DNA from: Clostridiales bacterium
Lineage (GTDB): Bacteria; Bacillota; Clostridia; Lachnospirales; Lachnospiraceae
DNA: 32,276 nt
Direction of reading: 5' to 3'
Assembly (NCBI GenBank): GCA_018369015.1
Contig: JAGZDD010000024.1
Location: 1-32,276, forward strand
Of this stretch, positions 14,452-21,554 are shown piece after piece. The notes beneath the pieces were generated by a model. That model searched no databases. It saw only the letters and a list, made by a program, of their open reading frames with translations, and was not told the DNA's origin. The position numbers and the translations under genes were made by a program. How positions within the stretch are numbered: the first letter of the stretch is position 1; every line of letters begins with the position of its first letter.

Positions 14452-15300
14452 TTACACAGCAATAGGGATATTTTTAATCTGAGGCCCGGTTACGTAATTT
14501 TCCACTCTAAAATCATCCGGCGTAAAATCATAAAAATCTTTAATTTCCGGATTCATCCAAAAGTCCGGCGCAGGATGGGTTTCACGGCTGATAAGCTCTT
14601 TAATCAACGGAATGTGCCGGTCGTAAATATGGGCGTCCGCGATCACATGAACAAGCTCTCCGACCTGCATACCGCATACCTGGGCAAACATATGCACAAG
14701 CGCCGCATACTGCACTACGTTCCAGTTATTTGCCGCAAGAATATCCTGGGAGCGCTGGTTTAAAATGGCATTGAGTACAAGCTTATCTTCCCCGGGCCGC
14801 TTTGTCACATTAAAGGTCATACTATATGCGCACGGATAAAGGTTCATTTCGTGGAGATCCTGGTGGACATAAATATTGGTCATAATCCGGCGGCTGTAAG
14901 GGTTATTTTTCAGATCATAAAGCACCCGGTCAACCTGATCCATCATTCCTTCTTTATATTGGTGCTTTACCTGCATTTGATAGCCGTAGGCTTTTCCAAT
15001 AGAACCGTCCGGGTCTGCCCACTCATCCCAAATATGACTTTTGAGGTCATGGATATTGTTGGATTTTTTTTGCCATATCCATAAAACCTCATCAATGGCG
15101 CTTTTAATGGCCGTCCGGCGCAAGGTCAGTGCGGGAAATTCCTTTGAAAGGTCATAACGGTTGACAACGCCAAACTTTTTAATCGTATAGGCAAAGGTTC
15201 CGTCCTCCCATTTAGGCCGTACCTTCTCCCCCTCGGTGCTGCAGCCATTGTCTAAAATATCTTGGCACATATTTATAAATAAATGATCGGCATAGCTCAT
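14452..15300 (-). CDS. thyA: Thymidylate synthase
   Basis: A 282-residue enzyme that methylates dUMP to dTMP with methylene-tetrahydrofolate. The catalytic cysteine is Cys157 in NLYPCAYSMTF, and the folate/dUMP site is NQRSQDILAANNWNVVQYAA (181-200) followed by VHVIADAHIYDRHIPLI. The active-site sequence YPCAYS, instead of the common APCH, marks a divergent branch but all key residues are kept. Its ATG overlaps the stop of pepT by four bases, so translation is coupled; folA follows 31 bp later. Confidence 0.95.
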   Translation of the reverse strand: MSYADHLFINMCQDILDNGCSTEGEKVRPKWEDGTFAYTIKKFGVVNRYDLSKEFPALTLRRTAIKSAIDEVLWIWQKKSNNIHDLKSHIWDEWADPDGSIGKAYGYQMQVKHQYKEGMMDQVDRVLYDLKNNPYSRRIMTNIYVHQDLHEMNLYPCAYSMTFNVTKRPGEDKLVLNAILNQRSQDILAANNWNVVQYAALVHMFAQVCGMQVGELVHVIADAHIYDRHIPLIKELISRETHPAPDFWMNPEIKDFYDFTPDDFRVENYVTGPQIKNIPIAV

Positions 15301-16526
15301 TTCATCGACCTCCTGTTTGCATATTTTTTAATCAGGCCCAGCACGACTTTAGACGCCATTTCAAGCCCTTCCACTGTGATATGTTCCATCGGCCCGTGAA
15401 AGGCATAGCCGCCGGTTCCAATATTCGGACAGGGCAGCCCCATATAAGACAACCGGGAGCCATCGGTGCCTCCTCTGACCGGAATCATATCCGGCGTCAT
15501 TCCCAATTCTTCCATAACAGCCTTTGCATTATCCATCAGGTGAGGATGGCGGTCAATAATTTCCTTCATATTATAATACGAATCCTCTAAAGCAAGAACT
15601 GCTGTACCGGCCCCATATTTGCTGTTGATTGCAGCCACAGCTTCCTTAATTATCGCTTTCCTTTTCTCAAAAACAGCCCTATCGTGATCCCGGATAATAT
15701 AATTCATATGAGCCTCCATGACATCTCCGCCAATGCTGTCTAAATGATAAAAGCCTTCATAGCCTTCGGTATATCTGGGCGTTTCACTGGCCGGGAGCAT
15801 TGCCGCCAGCTCGCATGCAACTAAAGCGGCATTGACCATAATATCCTTGGCATCCCCGGGATGAACCGATACGCCATGAATTTTTATCCGCGCAGAAGCG
15901 GCATTAAAGGTTTCGCAGGCCAGCTCATTCTCCGGACCTCCGTCTATCGTATACGCAAAATCAGCGCCAAACAGATCAACATTAAAATGATCCGCCCCGC
16001 GGCCAACCTCCTCGTCCGGTGTAAAGGCAATGCAAAGCGGGCCGTGCGGAATATTTTCCCGGATTACAGTCTCCACAGCAGTCATAATTTCAGCAATCCC
16101 GGCTTTATCATCCGCTCCCAAAAGCGTTGTTCCATCGGTCGTCAGAAGCGTCCGGCCGGCCAATGTCTTTAAATGGGGAAAGTCCCGGACCAAAAGCTCC
16201 ACTCCCGAAGGAAGGCGCACATCATTTCCGTCATAATCCTTAATCACGTTGAGCTTAACATTTTTCCCGCTCGCTGCCGGAGATGTGTCCATATGGGAAA
16301 TGAATCCCAGGGCAGGTTCCCCTTCCAGCCCTCTCGTAGCCGGAAGCCACCCATAGACAATCCCAAATTCATCTAAAAGCACTTTAGGTACACCGATAGC
16401 CTTTAACTCCTCTTTAAGATACCCGGCCAGCTCAAGCTGGCACGCCGTCGACGGCGTATCTTCCGATTCCTCGCTGGAGGTCGTTTCAAACTGTATATAT
16501 TTTGAAAATCTCTGTAATATATCCAT
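15297..16526 (-). CDS. pepT: Peptidase T (tripeptide aminopeptidase)
   Basis: A 409-residue cytoplasmic M20B metallopeptidase removing N-terminal residues from tripeptides. Two-zinc ligands are visible: His in FISHMDTSPA, Asp in GADDKAGIAEI, the catalytic Glu pair in FTPDEEVGRG, Asp in YTIDGGPENE and His in FHGPMEHI near the C-terminus; the central dimerisation domain (about 205-315) is present. The start is the ATG at 16526, preceded by AAAGGGTGAAG; the frame opens 15 codons earlier but lacks a binding site and gives a non-homologous MMPWKADKN leader. First gene of the operon with thyA and folA, from a good promoter at 16634-16662. Confidence 0.93.
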   Translation of the reverse strand: MDILQRFSKYIQFETTSSEESEDTPSTACQLELAGYLKEELKAIGVPKVLLDEFGIVYGWLPATRGLEGEPALGFISHMDTSPAASGKNVKLNVIKDYDGNDVRLPSGVELLVRDFPHLKTLAGRTLLTTDGTTLLGADDKAGIAEIMTAVETVIRENIPHGPLCIAFTPDEEVGRGADHFNVDLFGADFAYTIDGGPENELACETFNAASARIKIHGVSVHPGDAKDIMVNAALVACELAAMLPASETPRYTEGYEGFYHLDSIGGDVMEAHMNYIIRDHDRAVFEKRKAIIKEAVAAINSKYGAGTAVLALEDSYYNMKEIIDRHPHLMDNAKAVMEELGMTPDMIPVRGGTDGSRLSYMGLPCPNIGTGGYAFHGPMEHITVEGLEMASKVVLGLIKKYANRRSMK

Positions 16527-16633
16527 AATCTTCACCCTTTCCTTGTTTTTGTCGGCCTTCCACGGCATCATGGGATGCCGCCAGCGGCGTTCCTTATTCT
16601 TGCCGTTTCCCGCGGTATCCCGTGTCCATACTT

Positions 16634-16662
16634 ATTATAAATTATCTTTTCCCATGTGGCAA
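16634..16662 (-). promoter_or_regulatory. Promoter of pepT-thyA-folA
   Basis: On the minus strand TTGCCA (16662-16657), a 17-bp spacer and TATAAT (16639-16634). The leader is about 100 nt, GC-rich and able to pair, and contains TGATGCCGTG, also found before the lysA binding site. Confidence 0.75.
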
Positions 16663-16813
16663 GAAAAGGTTATTGTGCAAAACAATACTCTGATCATGGA
16701 ACTAAATACTTCCTTTCATCATAAGGAGAAGCACCGACACACAGTATAGCCATTTTCTTTTTCTCAAATTTATCAATATTTTTTTCAAAAACGATAATCT
16801 TGTGATGATATCC

Positions 16814-16926
16814 CCCTCTGCAAGCCAGCTTGCGGTCTACTCCGCGTTTCAGTCAGCGCAGAGCAGCCGTCCACGGACGCCTTGCGCCAAAGTTTGCCCT
16901 CCCAAGCCGCATGGCTGAATCAATAC
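16814..16926. repeat. Diverged right half of the MITE family
   Basis: From CGGTCTAC (16833) to the terminal CATGGCTGAATCAATAC (16910-16926) it parallels the right half of the MITE at 2228-2318: CGGTCTAC, a GTTTC-GTC unit, a central GTCCACGGAC hairpin, CTTGCGCC and the terminal repeat. No matching left terminus was found upstream, so it is truncated or solo. With the element at 16986-17129 it fills most of the roughly 630-bp gap between pepT and the next gene. Confidence 0.65.
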
Positions 16927-16985
16927 AAATTTAATAATATTTTAATTAATACGCGATGAATTATATTAGCTTTATTCCCGGAACT

Positions 16986-17129
16986 ATGATATAATGTTCA
17001 AGAATTGAACATTATATCGCGTCTTTCGCGCGGTGAGCGTATGCGAACCTTCCATTGCGCGAAAGTACGCATCTTAAGGCAAAGCCATATCATGGACGCA
17101 GCGCGGCCATGATATAATGTTCAAGAATT
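16986..17129. repeat. Triplicated TATAAT-bearing repeat with nested hairpins
   Basis: A 21-bp unit starting ATGATATAATGTTC occurs at 16986-17006 and again, identical, at 17109-17129. Its 12-bp core GATATAATGTTC (16988-16999) is also present inverted as GAACATTATATC (17007-17018), giving a perfect palindrome with a 7-nt centre. Between the copies are CTTTCGCGC/GCGCGAAAG (about 17022-17065) and ATATCATGG/CCATGATAT (17087-17095, 17107-17115). It directly precedes the RelA-like gene. Confidence 0.75.
17110..17118 (+). promoter_or_regulatory. Extended -10 promoter of the RelA-like gene, inside the repeat
   Basis: TGATATAAT contains TATAAT (17113-17118) with an upstream TG, an extended -10 box, about 40 bp before the start codon. 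No good -35 is seen. The same box also occurs at 16990-16995, and inverted near 17009-17014. Confidence 0.55.
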
Positions 17130-17158
17130 AAGTACATAGGAAAGGAAAGATTGTTTAT

Positions 17159-18244
17159 ATGATAGATACACTTGATACGATTATGAGTGAATACTATCAA
17201 AATATGGAAATTTATAAGAAACTAAAATATGATGTGGGTGAAATCATCACAACTCTGATTGACATAAATCATATAAAAATATCAAATATGACGCTTCGGA
17301 TCAAAAGTGAAGAAGCATTAAAAAATAAAGTCATTTCAAAAGCAAAGTATAATCACCTCGATGAGATTACCGATATTCTCGGCTGCCGTATTGTCACACT
17401 TTTTGAAAGCGATGTCGACAAAATTTTTGACCTTATCGACAAAACCTTTGAAATTGTAGAGATTGTCGACAAGAGGAAAAAGCATAAAGTAAATAATATT
17501 GAATTTGGCTACACATCTCTCCATCTGGTTGTCAAATTTACCGACGAGCGCTGCCAGCTTGTAGAATATCAGAAATACCAGGATATTCTTTTTGAGATCC
17601 AGCTCCGTACCGTGCTCCAGCACGCCTGGGCCGAGGTAGAGCACGGCCTTGGCTATAAATCATTTTATGAGCCTCCGATGGAAATCAAGCGTAAGCTCAA
17701 CCGTCTGGCCGCAACTCTGGAAATTCTCGATGAAGAATTTGAAGATATACGCTATGGTATCGCCCTCTATAATCAAAGCCTTGATAAAGAGGAAAAAGTT
17801 TTAAAAACAGATATTAACAAGGATTCTCTGATCGCCTACGTGAACAGCAGCCCGACACTTAATGAAATGGCTCAGGCGATTGCCGGCAAGTTCCATTATC
17901 AGATCGTCCGTGACCCTCACCTTATCAGCCAGCAAAAGCTTGTCGCAAAAATGAATTTTTACGGCTATCAATATATTAATGAACTCAACGATGATATTAT
18001 CCGGCACCAGGAAACGATCCAAACGATCGGCGAGGAGCTTTCCTCTCATATTAATTATGACTCTCCGACGCTAAATCTTTACAGCACGCTGCTGTGGTTC
18101 TCATTTATCCCCGTCATAAAAAATCTTATTGCCGGACACGGAGCATCCTCGGAGGAAATACTTGACGATGTTATTATAGAAACCTTCCGAAACAGCTCGC
18201 TTTCCATATTTGATGTATTTAATCCCAAAAAACTCAATGCATAA
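17159..18244 (+). CDS. RelA/SpoT-domain nucleotide pyrophosphokinase with C-terminal extension
   Basis: A 361-residue protein. Residues about 25-205 form a RelA/SpoT synthetase domain: DEITDILGCRIVTLF (68-82), FGYTSLHLVV (116-125, with the guanine-stacking Tyr), FEIQLRT (145-151) and HAWAEVEHGLGYKS (155-168, with the catalytic Glu). There is no hydrolase (HD), TGS or ACT domain, so it is a small alarmone synthetase, expected to make (p)ppGpp or, in toxic relatives, to pyrophosphorylate nucleotides or tRNA. About 155 residues follow the domain and are not recognised; RelQ/RelP types are shorter. The LQHAWAEVEHGLGYK style recalls toxSAS/CapRel proteins, which fuse toxin and antitoxin; this is from memory and unproven. 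No separate antitoxin gene is adjacent. Start ATG is preceded by AGGAAAGG with rather long spacing. Confidence 0.85.
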   Translation: MIDTLDTIMSEYYQNMEIYKKLKYDVGEIITTLIDINHIKISNMTLRIKSEEALKNKVISKAKYNHLDEITDILGCRIVTLFESDVDKIFDLIDKTFEIVEIVDKRKKHKVNNIEFGYTSLHLVVKFTDERCQLVEYQKYQDILFEIQLRTVLQHAWAEVEHGLGYKSFYEPPMEIKRKLNRLAATLEILDEEFEDIRYGIALYNQSLDKEEKVLKTDINKDSLIAYVNSSPTLNEMAQAIAGKFHYQIVRDPHLISQQKLVAKMNFYGYQYINELNDDIIRHQETIQTIGEELSSHINYDSPTLNLYSTLLWFSFIPVIKNLIAGHGASSEEILDDVIIETFRNSSLSIFDVFNPKKLNA

Positions 18245-18248
18245 AATT

Positions 18249-18286
18249 TTAACTATTCAGCCAGCGCCGCATGGCTGAATAGTTAC
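18249..18286. repeat. TIR-only collapsed element (perfect 13-bp palindrome)
   Basis: TAACTATTCAGCC (18250-18262) and GGCTGAATAGTTA (18273-18285) are perfect inverted copies, separated by 10 nt, and are nearly identical to the two ends of the MITE at 2099-2318. It lies five bases after the stop of the RelA-like gene. Confidence 0.75.
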
Positions 18287-18297
18287 GAAAAAATCAA

Positions 18298-18353
18298 AGC
18301 GGCTTCGCTGTTCCAAAAATATATCTTCGGACAGCAAAGCCGCTCCATTTTTT
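18298..18353. terminator. Bidirectional terminator between the RelA-like gene and hflX
   Basis: AGCGGCTT-c-GCTGT (18298-18311) pairs with ACAGC-a-AAGCCGCT (18331-18344). T runs flank it on both sides: TTTTTT at 18348-18353 on the plus strand, and A-rich sequence upstream that gives a T run on the minus strand. Confidence 0.88.
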
Positions 18354-18421
18354 ATTTCCGCAGGCAACGAGCCAAGGTCAAGCTCACTTGATCTTAGCAG
18401 CTGCCATGAGCCCGATCCCCC

Positions 18422-19699
18422 TCATCCATTTTGCAGCATTGCGTAAACATCTGAAGGAACATAAGCTTTCACCCGGATACCTTCGTCTGTGTACTCTTCT
18501 TCAAGAAGCTGTCCAAATTTTCGGATCACAGCAATCTTTCCGGCATCCTTATAATCAAAAAGCTTCTCAACAAAAACCTTCTGTTCACGAAGAACTTTTT
18601 CTATCGTTTCAAGCAAAGGCCGCAAGCTGTTCCTATCATTCGCGCTGATATACACTGTATGGTCCGCGCTAAAATCCTTGAAATATTCTTCCCGGCCGCA
18701 GGAGCGGACAATATCCATCTTATTAAATGCGGTGATGATTGTTTTATCCCTGATCTCAAGCTGCCTTAAGGTATCATACACAACATGCATCTGAGCATCC
18801 ATCTGAGGATTCGAGGCGTCTACCACATGAATAATCATATCCGCATAACGAGCCTCCTCTAAGGTCGACCTGAAAGCGTTAATTAAATGATGGGGCAGCT
18901 TCCTTATAAATCCCACAGTATCTGTCAGCAAAATCTGCTGTCCGCTCTCAAGGGAAAGATTCCTTGTTGTCGGGTCAAGAGTGGCAAACAGCTTGTCTTC
19001 CTCGAGAACGCCGGCATTGGTTAATGTATTTAAAAGCGTTGACTTTCCTGCGTTTGTATAGCCCACAATCGCGGCAACCGGCACCGGATTTTTGCTCCGC
19101 TGCTTTCTTGCAACCTCGCGGTGGCATTTCACCTCGTCAAGCTCTTTCTTCAAATGTGAAATCCGGTCCTTAATCAGCCGGCGGTCCATTTCAAGCTTAT
19201 TTTCTCCCGGGCCTCTTGTTCCAATGCCGCCCCCAAGCCTTGAAAGCGAACGCCCAAGCCCTACAAGCCGCGTGGCACGGTAACGGAGCTGGGCCAGTTC
19301 CACCTGTATTTTTCCCTCGCGGGTCGAGGCCCTCTGAGCAAAAATATCTAAAATCAGCAGAGTCTGGTCCATAACCTTGGCGCCAAGCGCATCTTCAAGA
19401 TTTGCCATTTGCGCCGGCGACAGCTCATCATCACAGATCACACCGTCAGCCCCCAGGCTTGCGATAAGCTGCGCAAGCTCCTCAATCTTTCCTTTTCCCA
19501 GATATGTTCCCGGGTGGGGAGATTCACGGTTTTGAATAAGACACCCAAGCACAACCGCTCCTGCGGTTCTGGCAAGCTCACCAAGCTCCTCTAAAGAGGC
19601 TTTCGTATCATCCTCTTCCCCGGAGGAAATTCCCACAAGAATTACCTTTTCTTGTATATCATCCGTTTTAAAATACTTTTCTTTGACATAATCAGCCAT
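18422..19699 (-). CDS. hflX: Ribosome-associated GTPase HflX
   Basis: A 425-residue GTPase of the HflX family, which binds the 50S ribosome and splits stalled or hibernating 70S particles. The N-terminal HflX domain covers about 18-190 (HPGTYLGKGKIEEL, DELSPAQMANLE, GGGIGTRGPGENKLEMDRR). The G domain has GYTNAGKS (213-220), a LDPTTR switch I, DTVGF (260-264) and NKMD (326-329). A short C-terminal domain follows. The start is the ATG after GGAGG (spacing a little long). It is 42 bp after the TPR gene on the same strand, so probably in one transcript with it and the RnfC-D-like gene. Confidence 0.95.
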   Translation of the reverse strand: MADYVKEKYFKTDDIQEKVILVGISSGEEDDTKASLEELGELARTAGAVVLGCLIQNRESPHPGTYLGKGKIEELAQLIASLGADGVICDDELSPAQMANLEDALGAKVMDQTLLILDIFAQRASTREGKIQVELAQLRYRATRLVGLGRSLSRLGGGIGTRGPGENKLEMDRRLIKDRISHLKKELDEVKCHREVARKQRSKNPVPVAAIVGYTNAGKSTLLNTLTNAGVLEEDKLFATLDPTTRNLSLESGQQILLTDTVGFIRKLPHHLINAFRSTLEEARYADMIIHVVDASNPQMDAQMHVVYDTLRQLEIRDKTIITAFNKMDIVRSCGREEYFKDFSADHTVYISANDRNSLRPLLETIEKVLREQKVFVEKLFDYKDAGKIAVIRKFGQLLEEEYTDEGIRVKAYVPSDVYAMLQNG

Positions 19700-19741
19700 A
19701 AATTCTCTTAAACCTCCATGCCGTGCCGCGCGCAGCTTTGC

Positions 19742-21487
19742 TCACTGTTGGGTGCTTTCCAAAAATGTAAACTCATGCTGGCCCTGGGCGTCATCTGGAT
19801 ATTTCTCTACAAAAGCCTTCATCTTCTCATAAGCGCCTGTCCAATCACCAAGATATTCCAGTGCAACTGCTTCGTTATACATAAGTTCCTTGTCTACCAG
19901 GCGGTCATTTAAGGAAAGGCCAGACTCAAATGCTTTCCTGGCGTCCTCATATCTTAAAAGCTCCATCAGGCATAACCCATATTGATTATACGCCGCGGCA
20001 TTGGTTGTATCTACTGCGATATATGCCTCATACTGCTTTGCGGCACCTTCAAAATCCCCCTGTCGCATAAGAGATTCAGCCAAGCCTAAATAAGCGCCGC
20101 TATAGCCCTTTTCCAAAGCCGTATTAAAGGCAACGGCAGCATTGGCATAGTCCTCTTTATACATATAGACAATCCCCCTGTTGGAATAATCCTCCCCGGT
20201 CTTTCCGCCAAGATTTAATGCCTCGTCTAAAATACTGGCGGCCTCGTCCGTCTTTTGCTGGGCCATAAGTACCTCATAAAGGGCAAGGTATATTTTATAG
20301 TTTTTCTTACTCATATCCAGCGCGGTCTTAAGATCCATCTCCGCCCGGCCAGTATCTGCAGAGCGCTGATAAGCAATTCCCCGAAGCATGTAAGCGTTGG
20401 CATCCTCCTGGTGCTCAATGATTTTTGTGTAGCTCTCGGCTGCCCCGACCGCATCCCCGGCCCGGCCCTGGGCTTCTGCCAGGTAATAAAGAATATCGAT
20501 CTCCTGCTCTGTATATTCACCGTTCCCGTAAGCCAACGCCTCTTTAAACAAATCCACAGCTTTAGAATAATGCCCTGAAGACAAATAAACAATACCGCTC
20601 CCCCTTTTCGCCAGTTCAAGCAGGTCGCCGCGGCTTGTATTCGATATGCTGTTTTCAAAGGCTGCAAGGGCGTCATCATACTGTCCAAGCGCTATGTATG
20701 CCATTCCCAAATTAATAAGGTATTCCGCATTTCCCTCATCCTTTGCAAGGGCAGCTTCAAACATACTGACAGCGTCTGCATAAGAGCCGTCAGCATAAAG
20801 CTTAAGTCCCTTCTGATTACTGCTGCTCCCCTGTCCATAGCTTGTTATAAGAAATACAGAGCCAATAATAATCATCAGAACAATCACAGCCGCAATGATC
20901 TTTGCCGGACGGCTGCTCTTTTTTTTGCGCGGACGGACATTTTGGCGCCTGTCCTCATCCTCAAATTCCCGGGATAACTGGCTTACAGATACCGGCCGTG
21001 TTCCAGGCCGGCCCTGAGAGCCAGCCACGCTGCCGGACTTGTAACGCCTTTGAAGCGAGACGCCTTCTCCTGTACTTCGCCCCGGCCGCGCAGTGCTTCC
21101 CACTGCATGGCGCCCTGGACGCGCGGCGCCTCCTGTCGCGCTTCGCCCCTGCCGTGCTGTACTCCCGGCGGCAGGGCGTTCCGGGCGCGCGCCGCTCCCG
21201 GCGGTGTGCTGCCCAGCAGGAGCCATGCCGCCGCTTGTCTGGCGTTTCATTGGTCCATTATCCGACATACCCTGGCGGGTACCGCCGTTTTTCTCTTTTA
21301 AAGAGGCAGCTTTCATTCTTGCCTGAGACGCGCGGGCTGCTGCCATGCGTGTTTCCCAGTCGGTCTTTGGCAATATTGAGTCAACCGCCGGGTCAAACTT
21401 ATGTTCTTCAACCTCATTTGTTATATTTTTAATCCTCATCCTTCCATGGGGATGCTGCTTTAAATTTTCGCTATTTTCCGGCCGCAT
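19742..21487 (-). CDS. Membrane-anchored TPR repeat protein
   Basis: A protein of 581 residues from the ATG at 21487. The first 195 residues are basic and rich in Gly, Ala, Arg and Ser, with degenerate 11-13-residue repeats of the form GSTARPGRSATGG (about 85-165). A single transmembrane helix (about 196-216, IIAAVIVLMIIIGSVFLITS) follows a KKKSSRP stop signal, so the N-terminus is inside and the rest outside. The outer part is a run of about nine TPR units (for example NAEYLINLGMAYIALGQYDDALAAFENSI). TPRs bind partner proteins; none is known. A TTG at 21493 has better spacing from GGAGG and is an equal start candidate, and the frame is open to an ATG at 21526. Between the RnfC-D-like gene (68-bp gap) and hflX (42 bp). 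Confidence 0.85.
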   Translation of the reverse strand: MRPENSENLKQHPHGRMRIKNITNEVEEHKFDPAVDSILPKTDWETRMAAARASQARMKAASLKEKNGGTRQGMSDNGPMKRQTSGGMAPAGQHTAGSGARPERPAAGSTARQGRSATGGAARPGRHAVGSTARPGRSTGEGVSLQRRYKSGSVAGSQGRPGTRPVSVSQLSREFEDEDRRQNVRPRKKKSSRPAKIIAAVIVLMIIIGSVFLITSYGQGSSSNQKGLKLYADGSYADAVSMFEAALAKDEGNAEYLINLGMAYIALGQYDDALAAFENSISNTSRGDLLELAKRGSGIVYLSSGHYSKAVDLFKEALAYGNGEYTEQEIDILYYLAEAQGRAGDAVGAAESYTKIIEHQEDANAYMLRGIAYQRSADTGRAEMDLKTALDMSKKNYKIYLALYEVLMAQQKTDEAASILDEALNLGGKTGEDYSNRGIVYMYKEDYANAAVAFNTALEKGYSGAYLGLAESLMRQGDFEGAAKQYEAYIAVDTTNAAAYNQYGLCLMELLRYEDARKAFESGLSLNDRLVDKELMYNEAVALEYLGDWTGAYEKMKAFVEKYPDDAQGQHEFTFLESTQQ

Positions 21488-21554
21488 TTCCAAAGGAACA
21501 CCTCCATACGTAACTGTCCAAAACACCGGACTTCTACTCGTTGTCTGCTATCCA

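Noticed and set aside
20902..21432. 176-codon plus-strand frame opposite the TPR gene
   Set aside because: It is the antisense shadow of the GC-rich Arg/Gly repeat and has no binding site.
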